Positions 44,760-62,537 of a DNA stretch of 64,000 nt are shown here, piece after piece; the first letter of the stretch is position 1; each line of letters begins with the position of its first letter. Origin of the DNA: Balanoglossus misakiensis (taxonomy: Eukaryota; Hemichordata); NCBI GenBank assembly GCA_040954595.2, contig CM082583.2, forward strand, positions 11,222,001 through 11,286,000. The letters are read 5' to 3'. Made by a program: the position numbers and the translations under genes. A model generated the notes under the pieces. The model was not told the DNA's origin. It saw only the letters and a list, made by a program, of their open reading frames with translations, and searched no databases.

Positions 44760-44765
44760 TTTATA
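44760..44765 (-). promoter_or_regulatory. TATA box of alpha-tubulin copy 1
   Basis: TATAAA on the gene strand (plus-strand TTTATA), 135 bp upstream of the ATG and just outside the block conserved between the two tubulin copies. Confidence 0.7.
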
Positions 44766-45601
44766 GCTGATCGCACGACGTTGCCATGATGGGATCTCGC
44801 CATTGTGGTCATGGGTGTGTCGGGTTACAGTGGATTGAGGGACTGTGGTCGGGTACAACAATATTTATGCCAGATGGGGACAACACCAAATTGGGTATTA
44901 ATACCGAACATGTGAAATAATGGTTTCTCTAGAACACTAGTTTACCAACAAAACATATATACTTTTGACCCCCAAAGTCTGATGAATTACACGGGCTAAT
45001 GTCGTGGGCCAGTCTTACCCCATGTCCAAATGAAATTGTTAATGTCCACGGTTGGCGGAAATTTCCTAACTGCGAAGTCTGAGTCATGCACATACAGTCA
45101 GGTTTGAACCAGTTTGGGCTTGCAAACACAGGCTAACAGCGACGCCCCCAGGGCCTGGGCAGAATAAACAGGGGGAGGGGGTTGCAAACATTTTTTTTCA
45201 TGTAGGCGTTTAGGATAGGTTCACTAAATATTATGTGCAAGTACAGTATGTAGGGTTTGTGCAAGGCCATTTTCAATCTGATAAAATATGGGTAATGACC
45301 CAATTTTAAACCCATGCCAACTTTCAACTTGGATTTTACCCATAAACAACAAACAATATCTTTACGGTCACCTATGCAAATTTAGCTACAGTTACCATGG
45401 CAAATTGCGATCTACCCAATCACAGATTTTCAGTGGGTGGTATACGGGAAAAAAGAGCGCCACCATATGTTCTTTAGAACACTCAAATACACCATTTCAC
45501 CGTATTTAAATTGGAGGTGACTGTTTACCTCTCCCTCCTTATTTGAATGGTTCTTTGACAAAAAAGACATAACACAAGTTATACTTCATATATTTAGAGA
45601 C
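44766..45601. other. intergenic region between the tandem tubulin genes
   Basis: Copy 1 upstream DNA, then the 3' flank of copy 2. The first part (to about 45080) still matches DNA upstream of copy 2 in patches, for example TTTGACCCCCAAA near 44965 and 48173. From about 45120 to 45600 no duplication counterpart or gene was recognised. Confidence 0.55.
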
Positions 45602-45607
45602 TTTATT
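45602..45607 (-). promoter_or_regulatory. polyadenylation signal of alpha-tubulin copy 2
   Basis: TTTATT on the plus strand (AATAAA on the gene strand), about 240 nt after the stop at 45849; the counterpart of the signal at 42375-42380 of copy 1. Confidence 0.65.
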
Positions 45608-45848
45608 TTTTAGTACTGCTCTAATGTGTGACTTTATTACAATTTTTTCTTCTAATTTTGCATTTTGCACAGGAATGTGCTCATGCAAAACATCTACATG
45701 TTCAAGATTTTTACATGTAATATTTGCACTTTGTCAATGTTATGTTCAAGTCTGGTAGAGTCTATATACAGAAAGGAGCATTAAGCAGATTTATTGTGTT
45801 GGATGCATTTGGTTTGTTGATGTTGTTTTTTTATTTGGGGGCAGGGAT

Positions 45849-47880
<2,032 letters not shown>

Positions 47881-47916
47881 TTTCGGTTATGAAGGCGGGG
47901 GATGCGGTGCAAAATT

Positions 47917-48000
47917 AGAGAATTCGCAAAGCACAAATGCTCACAATCGGACTGAATTGGGTCGCTAGTGAGATTCGAATGATGATGGTTCGTTACAAAC
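47917..48000 (-). promoter_or_regulatory. conserved 5' block of alpha-tubulin copy 2
   Basis: Counterpart of 44671-44753, with only scattered substitutions in about 80 bp. It is far better conserved than either intron. Confidence 0.7.
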
Positions 48001-48003
48001 GAG

Positions 48004-48011
48004 TATATATA
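48004..48011 (-). promoter_or_regulatory. TATA box of alpha-tubulin copy 2
   Basis: TATATATA on the gene strand, 124 bp upstream of the ATG, in the position corresponding to TATAAA of copy 1. Confidence 0.7.
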
Positions 48012-50596
48012 GGCAGCCGTTGCTATAGTTATGGATTGCGCCATTGTGATTATGGGTGTGTTGCGCACAACAACGTTTCCGCTTGAAATCAACAACACCT
48101 TTTGATCACTAATATCAAACATGTGAAAATATGTATTTTTATTAAACAACAATTTACGTACAAGTCGTGTATATTTTGACCCCCAAAATTCTAACGAATG
48201 ACACCGGCTGAAATCATGGGATTGCCCTTGGGTGAATGTAATCGCCTGCGTCCACAGAAACCAAACACTGCGAAGTCAGGTTTGAGCTTGTCATACGTCA
48301 TCATATTAAAGATATATTAGGTTGCTATATAGCAACGCATAACAACATCATTTGTTTATTTGCGTAGGTCAAGGTTTGGACCTGATGAAAACAGTTTGTG
48401 GTGCACTTGACAAAAGTCACTGGGAGAAAATTGGCAAGGAGGCATATTGGAATACAGACTGGGCGTTTTCTTTCCTTCAGGGGTTGACGATATTGCAGTT
48501 TAATATCATGGTTTTCTTTGCGCGTTTTATTTGAGCAGTTGATCAGAGGTGTAGATAAGGGGTTAGAGCTGGTAGCCGACGACAGAAACAATAAGCTAGC
48601 TACTCTTGCATTCACACTCCCTCCCGACTTCGTCCCAACTCCATCATTTCTCGCTTCCTCGATTTTCAGAGATTGTTTATTCGATTTACCTTTCCAAAAG
48701 TCGGCAAGTATTCTAGGGTACATTAGAATGTCGGCAAAATAGACCCAGTCGCAAAATGTTTGCGTGTACTCGAGCTCAACTTATTGATCTATCTATATTC
48801 AGGAATGAAACATCAAGACAGCGCTCAGTAGCCAAGTAGTTCAAGTTGCTGTCAATAAAGCCTATGTGTGGGATGGTTACCACATCCAATATTTCAGGCC
48901 AATTGATCTGTTATTTGTACATGCTGAAGATGCATAGCTGGACAATCTTCACTTTGTTTGGAGTCCAAGTTGATTGTTGCTTCTACAGGCCTGAGTAACT
49001 ATGTACCGTTGCCAACGTGTAAATCAATACAGCTTTGGCGCAGCTTAGGCCTACTGGCCCAGGCCGAAGCGTACAAATACAAACATGGCCAGTCTCCACG
49101 ATTTTTGCTGTAATGCTGATGAGCCTAACCGTACCATTGCAGAACAACCTGATAGACACCTGTTGCCATTCAAAATATATCCAACAAGTATGATAAACAT
49201 TATCTTATAAATCTGTACAATACTTCACACTAGTTCTATTTAGGCCTAGGCACCTAATTTTCTACTTCTCTGTACTACATGTTGAAACCTATTTTGAATC
49301 ATTAATCGCCCCAGGGCGTTGGCCGCAATAGGTTTTGCATCAGTAGCCTCTCAACAACTGTTCAGTATTATGTCACGGTGCTCAAACAACCTATGACGTG
49401 AAGTCGGAACAGGACAAACACTTTGTTTTTTTACAAAATCGACGAAAATGCAATCTTGAACTGTCAAAAAAAACTTTCCCATGCTGCTATCTACAAAATC
49501 ACCCTGAATTATTGGCTCAAAGTTGCGACCGCGTGCATTGATTGACGGAAGAGGGTGCCGAAGGATTGAAGCGCAACTTAGAATAGGCTTTCTATCGACT
49601 ATTTCCGTTGGCCCTCGCATCTTCTAAGTCTATGGCCCCCAGATATAATCTTGTGAATTATCGTATGCGAAAGTTGTATAGAAATGGTCTGAAGAGGGCG
49701 CTATTCAAATGGCCATAATTGAATCCTCCTAAAAAAAGACGAAATATTGGCAATATATTAAAACGAAAAAGGTTTTCAAAATATAAGAGAAAACAGAAAA
49801 GAGGAAAAAATACCGAAACACCAACAGATAAGTTAATCTTCTTTTTTATTTTGACTTTTCGTTTTAATCACGTCTGTTCTCAAGAAAGAATTCATGTTTC
49901 ATATACTTCATAGGTTTACTCATATTTATATATACACTCAGATACTCTTCTGGTGTCTGAATTTCCCACCCCCAAAACTCTGTCAGCCAGGAGGCAAAAA
50001 TATTACCAGCTGAGTTAGAGATAAAAAGAAGCTTCACTGAGGAAGCCTACACAATACATGTATTAACAATTCAACGGTCAAAGTTCATATAACACGACAG
50101 ATCCAGTGGGTCAAAGGGCTATATTAAGAGATACAGTACAGGTGACAAAAACTTACATAATTTTGCACTGAAATACATTTGTGAGTTCTAAAATTCCAAA
50201 TGCTAAAACACGCTTTCTCTTCTAGAAAAATTGATAAATACACTTCAGATATATTGCATCACTGGAAAAGTTTTCCACCCCTTGTCACTATCCTTTACTG
50301 AAAAATGAGATGGATATATTTTTTTAAACTTTTGAAGGTTTGTCTACAGAAGCTCTGAGCTAAACTGAACCACAGATCAATTTTATGACCACCACAAATA
50401 TGAAAGGGGAATTTTAAAACAATGAGTGTACTGATTCACATTAACAACATTCTATGTTTTTTTCAGCCCGAATGCAAGGTATGGTAATTTCCAGCTACCA
50501 GCATGAACATAGTGTAAATTATCAAACTTGATATAAATAAAGCCACCTGTAGTTATGCAAATCAACATTAGATTTGCATGTCAAAAGCCTTTATAA

Positions 50597-50640
50597 ATAC
50601 ATGTTTTCACTCATATGAAAAAATGAGTGAAAACATGTAT
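50597..50640. repeat. perfect 18-bp inverted repeat with 8-nt loop
   Basis: Arms 50597-50614 (ATACATGTTTTCACTCAT) and 50623-50640 are exact reverse complements, loop 50615-50622. It lies in intergenic DNA. Confidence 0.9.
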
Positions 50641-52410
50641 GATTCTTTTTATTATGTGAGATGAAATTATATTAGTTTTATGAATGGTAAAAGGCTTGCA
50701 TTGAAAGAACAAAATGACTCTTTCGGTGCTGGACTTGATGTTTTCAACAGCACACATTGGATATTGACCAATTTACTTAAGTTACTAAATGCACCATCTT
50801 GGAATGTTCAACACACCAGCTTTGATATGGAGATGATTTTTAGTCTGCTCTGTGTACAGATGATGCAAGAGGTTGACACGCTCATGGACAGGAGAGACAG
50901 CAAAGACTACCAGCTCTCATGCTGCCACGTCACGTGGTTATTTACATCCCATTGTAAGCTTTTTATAGAAGCATGTATGTTCAGCTCATGCTCTTAGCTC
51001 AGGCACAGAATCAGATCACAGTTTTTTGCAGAGAAGCAACGCTCTGGCTGGTTCGAGTTTATTTTACATTTTCCTCCAATTTTACTGTAGGCAGGGTTTT
51101 ATGAAAGCTACATGCAACATGAAAATCACCCACCCACCCATGCAAGGAAGCTTTCAAAATACAATTCATACAAATCAACAATAAAGAAGGTCGGGTAATT
51201 TCATTTCACATTTACTTACGCATGAAATACACCCTGTCTTTGGCACATGATAAAAATGCGACTTTGTCCCCCATGTTTTAACCAAAAATGCCCTATCCCT
51301 TAAAGCCCTAAGCTCCATCCCCAAGGTAAAATTGTAAGCACATCATTGTAACTACAATTCCATTATACACCTCAGCCCTGACACAAAATCTCAAGACGAA
51401 GCAAATCCATTGAGTACGAGAGGATGACATATATATCAAGTTCTTCTTCTGCAAGGTTAGAATATTACACGGAATATGATTTAGGTTACTCATGATTTGT
51501 ACATTTCCAAGTGTTACAAGTATCTTCAATAAAATATGGAACTGACAAAAATTACACAGACATTTAACAGGAGCAAATATAACAGATAGAGTTCTTACAG
51601 CCCAATCCACCAATGCTTACTGATTCAGGAATAGACTGTGTCTATAACAGAAAATGAGGTAAGTGGGTCTACTTGTTTTCAGTGATCATAACCCAGCCCC
51701 ACATTAAAAGTTAAAATATTGCAGATTTGGTTTCCATTTATTCTGGCAGTTGTCAGAGGCAGAAGAACCTTCTAAAGACTGGGTGTGTTTCAAGATGATA
51801 ATGATAAAGTCAAAAGTTTATTCTATCAGAATGTGATGCATGCATTTACAAATATTCAGTGCCATGATACACCTATCTGTCGAGTGTCGATCCAACCCTC
51901 CCAGTCACTGTATCCCTAAAGGTTGGCACAATCCAAAGAACACTCTATTTTATAATTATTTAAGACAATCGCAAAATATATTTGTGTTGACCATTGGATA
52001 CTTGACAGTAAAAGAACCCAAAGCATGGCCTTTAAAAGTTATAGTTTATCTTACATAATTTATATAGAGGTGTATTTTATTAAAAACCATATAAGTTGAT
52101 CACTGTATTTCTCTTAGTGAAAATCTTGCAGTGTAATTTTTTTTTTAAATAGCACCGGTAATTTCCCAGGGGGTGCCTGTCCTGATACTGCAACTGGACA
52201 CAAATCCACACAAGTTGGGCACCAGACATTCTGCAAACGCATGCATGTACACTCGGATTTCAAAAGACATATCTTGATTGGGCCAGTTTGACACCAGAAC
52301 CCCTGGAAAACACTATCTTTCAAATGTGATGGTAGAGATTTCTTCACAGAAGAAATCGGTCACGTTTTTCTGAAGGAGTACGAGGAACAGAGAGCCTCCT
52401 CTGGTTTCCT

Positions 52411-54550
52411 TCACGGTTGGATGGCACCGGTGACTTTATCTTTGAACACCCAATAGAAAAGCGGCGTGAGCACTCCCACTACGAACATAATAATCACCAT
52501 GGTCCACCATTTTAATCCGCAATTAGCACCATCTAATTTATGTTTCGGGGGCGAAAGCGGCTGGATATACCTCGCCGACAGAATCGACGTCACCTCAGAC
52601 AGCGAACCTTTCTCAGTCCTGGTCGATTTACGTATCTTTTCCAAGTCTTTGTCCATGTTGTGTAAAAACTCCCTGGCCTCACTGTTCTCTTGGAGAGAGT
52701 CACGTATACTGATCGTCCTGACTTCAAACACGGTATCCTCGTCGTCCTCATCCACGTACGTAGAGGGCGCTGCAACAGGCGCTTCAGCATTCGGTCTCCT
52801 CCTCTCCTCTTCTTCGATTTCTGTAAGTAGACCATACCTTTTCACTGGTACTTTGATTGATTTCAACCTGTGAAAGTCCTGTTCCGTTATCAAGCTGTTG
52901 ATTCGCTTCAGTTCTGCTACCTGTTGATAAAATAAATGAATAAATAAATAAATAAACTATAAGCAAAATAACAATCGCAGAAGAGCCCTGAAATCAACGC
53001 CTGCTGTTTTATAATAATATTTTGCAAACACAGACATAATATGATCCACCACATAAACCACTACCATGGTAGCCATGGCGACAATTACGTAGTGACAGTG
53101 TCGATTCCAAATCATGAGCATGAGTGTTGAGCAATTCTGTGACAAGTGTTGATCACAGCAAGCTTTGCCCCAATTGTCACAATGTAAAAATAGAACAGGA
53201 GGAAAATGTGTGGCAAAATCATTTGGATCATATTAAAATGACTTGACCAAACATGAGATATACGCCATACCACCAAAAGCTCAGGTGATATTTATATCAC
53301 AATCCTTATCATATGGAGAACCATATGATAAAACAAGTTGAAAATTAATGGTCAGAGCTGATCTTTCTCCCTGTGTGTGTACTTTTCCTTGAGGACTTTG
53401 CCCTTCTGCAACCTTTGACCCTACAAAAAAAGATTAGGAACAAACAACCCAGGTCCATTTCTTATACACAAAATGATTTATATAATCATAGCTCCCCCAC
53501 AAAATTATGTAATACATCAGTACCCCTCTCATCCCTCAAAAACTACACTTTAATTTTATTATAGCAACTTCTTACACTAATAAACACTGTCAACTTTATT
53601 TCAAAATATTTGGTTAATCATAGACAGTAGATAGAAGTGAGATTGTCTATGGTTGAATCAGTTCTTGTATGCACTGCTACGGAATTTATACCACATTCGA
53701 CATTTTTTTTAAATCAATCGGTGTCAACAAAATGCGTAGCAGCTGGTGAGTGCAATAACAAGTTATTTCAGATTGAACTCTTCATTGACGTCACGTACGT
53801 GCACACAATCGGCAACCGGGAGCTGACCTAACCATGTACCATATTGGCTGACACTGTGTGATGACAAACCGGCGTATGCAAATAGCCTCTGTGTCAACGT
53901 CACCACTTTCTGCACCCGTCAGATGTACAACTGGTTTACGTGACATTTATCATAATATCAAATGACAGTTATTTTCCTTCAACTGATAAACGTACATGGG
54001 TATAATTTATTAAACGATACCTGAACAATTTTGTACTGACAAATCTGAAGATTGCGATGAGTCTGCTCATTCAGAAAAGTGTTGTAAGTCGACTCTGACG
54101 GTTTCATGGAGTCTGACAACTTGATCGATTCGGCGACTAGTAGAAGACGATCTGTCGATCGCTCGGCAGGCCTAATTAAAATCATTCCACGTAAAGTATA
54201 CGTACAATTATGACTAGTTAGTACTACACCCTTACCGGTACTCCGTATTGTAGAGCGAATCCCTGCAACGTGTCTCCGTTGACGACAGTTCTTTCGATGT
54301 ACAGCGGTTTTTGTTCCTCCTCCTGCAGAGCTTGGGTCCTCTTACGTCGCAAGTCCTTGCCCCTTGGTCGGATCTCGGACATCTCAACAGACTTGTCCAC
54401 GGTCTCGTCTTCTTCAACATCGGCATCTCCGAATATATACACCCGTGCATTTTGAACGTTCTGAATCTGTCCTGAGCTTGGTAAATAGTTGTTCCTATCT
54501 CGGTGACTTTGTCGGCCATGGCCATATTGGACGGCGACACTGCCACTCAT
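52411..54550 (-). CDS. LysM-domain single-pass membrane protein, LYSMD3/4 type (2 exons)
   Basis: Exons 54550-54236 and 52920-52411; 825 nt and 274 residues. A LysM motif begins near residue 86 (ERTVVNGDTLQGFALQYGVP) and continues across the exon junction (VAELKRINSL...KSIKVPVK), so the intron splits the LysM fold. A single transmembrane helix is at about 243-264 near the C-terminus (TMVIIMFVVGVLTPLFYWVF), with a short basic tail. This matches vertebrate LYSMD3/LYSMD4, which are tail-proximal membrane proteins; vertebrate LYSMD3 has been linked to Golgi structure and glycan or chitin recognition. Whether this one belongs to the 3 or 4 subgroup cannot be decided here. Confidence 0.9.
53306..53331. 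repeat. 11-bp inverted repeat in LYSMD intron
   Basis: TTATCATATGG / CCATATGATAA with loop AGAA; a short perfect hairpin within the intron. Confidence 0.75.
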
Positions 54551-55115
54551 ACTACGCTCTCACACACAAAGTAAAGCGGTTTCTTGAAGTGGGCCGACAA
54601 TCTCACATTTGTCAAGACATTTGAGGACAACTTGGTGATGAAAACTCGACGGTTACTTTGAAAGAAGCAAGATTATAAGACGATCAAGTCAAGACAGTTT
54701 TACCTCGAACTTCTACGGTGAATATGCATGAGAGGTTAGCTAGCTCTGAGCCAGCTTCCGGTTATTCATACGCATGCGTCCATCAACTTGAGTTACGAAT
54801 CCCACTCGGTTGTTTGAGGGCGTACAGCTATTAGGTACTTGTCACGTAAATCAGAGGAAGTAGGCTAGTCTAATGTATACCCAACCACACAGTTCAAAGA
54901 CAGCTGATGTAGAATTTTAGTTTATTGAATTTATACAATCTTGTATATATTTATATATCTCATGGTCTGTTACATGTGTGGATAAAATAATTAATATAGC
55001 AAATATGAGCGCTCTCTCCCTCCCTCCCTCCCTCCCTCCCTCCCTCCCCTACTTCATCCTCTCTCATACGAGCGCCCCCCCCTCTCTCTCTCCCTCTCTC
55101 TCACACACACACCAT
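54551..55115. other. intergenic region, LYSMD 5' side / alkaline phosphatase 3' side
   Basis: Short interval with the LYSMD promoter and the alkaline phosphatase 3' UTR. AATAAA on the gene strand is at 54921-54926. The CT-rich microsatellite at 55011-55112 lies directly downstream of the alkaline phosphatase stop codon. Confidence 0.6.
55011..55112. repeat. (CCCT)n / (CT)n / (CA)n compound microsatellite
   Basis: About nine CCCT units followed by C-runs, CT-runs and ACACAC, ending 3 bp from the alkaline phosphatase stop codon. The tract would be transcribed at the start of that gene's 3' UTR. Confidence 0.9.
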
Positions 55116-58368
<3,253 letters not shown>

Positions 58369-61300
58369 TCTGGACTGAATGTCCCTTTGTGAGTTTCTAC
58401 ACGTAGTTTCAATTTGAGCAATTTTTATCCGCATATACCCGCATGTAAATATTTCAATTTAGAGGCACGTGCTGTTATATTTAAATCTGCAGATGTTCCT
58501 AGGGATAGAATTAAAATATAACGTATCGTACTTCACAAGGCAACTTCTGTTGTTGGATTTTAGAGAAAACTGAGAGATATCTTGAGATCTTGGATAAACG
58601 TAGTACCTAAACCCATTCCAGTAAAAGGCAGTAATGTCATAATTATGCGCCATGGCAACTATTTTCAACTGACATTTTAAAAAGTCATTCATTTCGCTCT
58701 ACCTTCTTCATCGAGTATTACATTTGACAGATGGACAACCCTTCGATTCTGTACCTTTCCTCACGGGATTGGGACAAATTTATTTCAATATTGTGATACG
58801 ATGACAGCATTTTGAAAATTCTAGCGTTACAAGGCAACGTCTTTTTGTCATCCTTGGTCGGTCGCAATTTTATGAGTAAACATTTCATGATTTACTACAT
58901 CGCTAAATCGAGAGTCAACGAAGTGTCTGCCCTTCGGAGTATAAACGTCGCGACCCCGATTGTCCACTACCGGCGCTGCCGCTCACTGTTGGCGACGTGA
59001 CGTGAATTTTTCGTGCCCGTGTCCGTCAGATCGTGTTCGGCGATACTCGGTGCCGCGGATCCGAGCCGCACAAAAGGGTCTTAATTGCACATGACAATTC
59101 AGTGGCGACACCTATGCCTTTCTAAATATAGAGTGGGAGGTCCATAATGAAGAGTTATGAAACCAGCAGATTCCGCGGCACATCCGTAATAGCCCATCGA
59201 CGCTCATGATAATGCGATGCGGCATATGACTTCCATCGGCCCCTCTCGCGCAAAAGCCAGATCGCGTACCAAACCCCGTGACTTGGACTATATACGGGTA
59301 CTTCATATAAATTACATGACTGTAATTTATATGAAGGTTATCGCTAAGTAACACTTGGAACTCTGCCATGCGTTGCAAATATCCAATTTAAGTTGTTACA
59401 TGGGAACCGAATGTCCAGTTTCGTAATAGCGTCCCCCAGACATACTTATTACTCTCAATTAGCATGATTAGTGGCGGTGACGAAGAGCTTGATGAAAATG
59501 AGCCCCATTCTCCTCCTTCCAGCGTGGTTGCCCGTTCTGGCGGTCCAAGGTTTAATAGATTAAATGGGACCCAAATAACAGATCGATCTCTGAAAAGACT
59601 CTAGTGGCGAGAACGAGATAAAATCGCGATAAGGGGGGAGTAAAGTGGTTTCGAGCAGTGAAGAATCGCCGGGCGCAAGGGCGCTTTGGCGTAAATAAGG
59701 TTCCACTGTGAGCGGAGTTTTCACGGTCTACTTCTGTTTCCAAAATGCCGTTTCACATAGGTCGAATCTCGGAGCTTTTGTCTTACACCTAGGTGCAAAA
59801 TAAACGCCAGACATGTCAGAAAAGATACTCTGCGTCGCTTTCTGTTTTCACCAATTAATAAGATTGGGTGGCCTAGAAATATGACGGCTAATTCCAATTC
59901 ATGATTCACTTGGAACTACGATTTTGATCGAAACTTGGATTTGGGTCATATAAAGCGCCATGTTCTCTCGTGGGATGGGAAGCGTATGTTTACGTTTTAG
60001 ACGTGCCATACATGGATGTGGGTGCCATGCCAAGAATGTCAGAGTGACACATGAATTGGTCGGCCCGGCGTGTGCGAACAATATCATTCTCTCCTAAAAG
60101 GTGAAACGCTGCCACCGTACTTTAACCGGTGTTCATATACCGTATCCCCCTGCCGGGCTATTCAGCGCTTGAAGCAAACAAACAAGCCCGTCAAAATATC
60201 TCAGCGGGTCGGAGTTCAGCCAATGTTATCGAGAGACGCTCGGTTGTTGTTTTGAACATTTATGCTGTAGACCCAGCCACTTACCGTTAGCCCAAAAGAC
60301 CTCACCAACGCGAAAATTGAAACCGCAACTATTAAAACTTGAATTAAAAGTTAACGCGCAAACAATTTATGGTGGTATATCGTTTACAGTTGCAGCATGC
60401 GCACCGCATTTAAAATTAATGATGGCGAGGCGAGTATTTTTGCTAGTGAGCCACGCCAACTGGATAGTGTGTGCGGTCGTGTGGTAGGGCCTACTTACGT
60501 TGAGATAGCAAGTCTGGAAATCCCAGGAGGAGCAAGTACAGGCATAACGATTTGTTCATTTTCCGGCCAACGTTTGGGGTTTGTGAACAAGCCAAGCCAA
60601 ACAGTCATGCGTCGTTTTACGTTCTGTCCATGATTGAGCCGAGGTTGGGACGAGCGTGTGCCTGTGCCAGTTTACGTTGTAATTGCCATTATGGTGACGG
60701 ACGCACAGCTACATCACGTTGTCATGGCTGTCAGCTGCTGCTGCTCTTTAAGTCCGCGACTGCTGTATCGACCTCGGGTTTTTATCCGGCCCGTGATGGC
60801 GTGTGTGTAAATTGAGCTTGCATTCAGATCCGGTGTAAGGGAAAAGTGCTTGAATGAATATTCATGGGAGGTGTCAGCCTGAGCGCTCAGGGAAGAACGA
60901 GTGTGCTGATTGGACCAACCCGGTTGCCTCCTCCAGATGTTGAGATTCTCTTCTTTCGTCTTTCTGCTCTCGTCTGAGTTGAAACATAAAATGTCAAGAA
61001 GAGCGCTCAATGTGTTTCCGACAGAGAACAATGAGCACGTTACTGGTGGCAACCGTTTCCATCGTAACAGGCAATTTGCCTGTGAGCCATGTTTATTTTT
61101 TCCGCGGACCGAACAATGACAGTACAGAGAAAAATCATGGGTAATGATATGTCAACGACAGCCAAGTACCGCTTAATGTAAACCCAGTTATTGAAAATTA
61201 GTCATCGCACGTTTGCAATTAAATTTTCAATTTCCACCAGGAGGGGACAGTAATCGATTCAACACGAGGAAAAGCAAATACAATTATGGACAAACCTTCC

Positions 61301-62537
61301 TCATATTTTCCTGTTTACTTAAAATTTGCCTGCACATTAAAACTCATCGCTGTAGCAACCATTGGTGGAATAGGCAATTTCCCCCGTTCGCCGTTGGCAT
61401 GACGTGTAGCAGGCTTCTAAAGGGTTACGTGAGACGAGGCGGCACCCTGCAGAGTAATTAGCACTGCCCTTTGTTCTGCTAATTGACTGTTCCGATTTAT
61501 GTACAACAGAGAAAATTATCGCAAGTTAGATAATGTGGAATGTCCTTTGATTTATAATTTATCAAGGAATAAACGTTTGACATTGTCGACTTCCTAGTCC
61601 GTGAAAAAACAAAAGCGAAAATTAAGACTTAGCTTTAAAAAGGTGGCACTTTTCGTTGAGCCGTTGTAATCTTACTCTTAGTCTGACGGGCTGGGTCTTT
61701 TCGAGTGTTATAAAGTAGGAGAATAATGAAAATACTTGAACAGGATTGTACCGGTAAAAGCACTTGTACTTATAATATGAGAATACATTAAACGAGGTGA
61801 TAAGCCCCCCCCCCCCTCCTCCCTCCTCCCTACCGTATATACTTCTTTAAAGGCTCTAATTTCAGTCTCCGGCCTTTTTTCTTAGTGATTGACGTCAGAA
61901 AACACGCCCACTTGAACAGAAAGAAGTGTTTCCGGGTGACGAGGGTCAGGGGGAAAACGGAGGTAACTACGGTTGTTTTTGGTCATAGATTGCACCACAA
62001 GGTCACCACACTCGTGACCTCGCGTTGAAAGATCTTTACAGTAAACGAAAGTGAACAATGGTCGATGTTTGGGGAATGTAACTCATGTTCCACAACACAT
62101 TCTATTCGGTGTCAACTTTCACGAGACCACTTTGTTCAGAATTGAGGTAGCAAGCCGTGTTACTCCCGGAATTGTTAATTACTGCATATTTCCAGTTTTA
62201 ATACCACAGTCTCTTGCAAGATTGTGTGGGGGCTATTCTTTTCTCGTCTGTCGTCAATGAGAATGTTTCAGTGAGCAAAATGAATCTATCAAAAGAAACT
62301 AAAATAGTGTTTCAACCATTAGCGATGGTGCCTCAAACGTTATAGTTACATGCCTATAAAATTAAAAGTTCATGGGTGACGGCCACTTTGGATTCAAACA
62401 ATGTCTACGACAACGTCCAAAATTTCTTAAACTCCAAAGAAGGATTATTACTGCTTGAACATGGTATGACTTAAGCAGCAGACGGTTTCAATGATCGAGA
62501 AGTAGCTATAAACTTTCAAAGAAGGAGTAATTGGAAA
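58369..62537. other. intergenic region between alkaline phosphatase copies
   Basis: Contains the promoter of copy 1 and the 3' flank of copy 2. A perfect hairpin lies at 59301-59336 and a C-run near 61806-61817. Parts of 58900-60700 are richer in CpG. A 47-codon acidic frame starts at 59464 on the plus strand but has no supporting context. No gene called. Confidence 0.55.
59301..59336. repeat. perfect 16-bp inverted repeat with TGAC loop
   Basis: Arms 59301-59316 (CTTCATATAAATTACA) and 59321-59336 are exact reverse complements. Confidence 0.9.

Larger units (their letters stand above)
47881..52410. other. intergenic region upstream of alpha-tubulin copy 2
   Basis: The first 400 bp is the tubulin promoter and its duplicated flank. 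A minus-strand open frame at 48325-48723 (132 codons) has no recognised domain and is not called. The rest is AT-rich, with a perfect hairpin at 50597-50640. The last few hundred bases should include the 3' UTR of the LysM gene; AATAAA on the minus strand is visible at 52076-52081. Confidence 0.55.

Noticed and set aside
48325-48723. 132-codon minus-strand frame upstream of alpha-tubulin copy 2
   Set aside because: No recognised domain, no clear promoter or splice partner. It could be a lineage-specific exon, but I cannot support it.
50597-50640. microRNA precursor
   Set aside because: Arms are only 18 bp and perfectly paired with an 8-nt loop; pairing does not extend to the length expected of an animal pre-miRNA.
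59464-59604. Small acidic frame (47 codons) as a first exon
   Set aside because: Composition looks coding-like, but there is no recognisable domain, donor or downstream exon.
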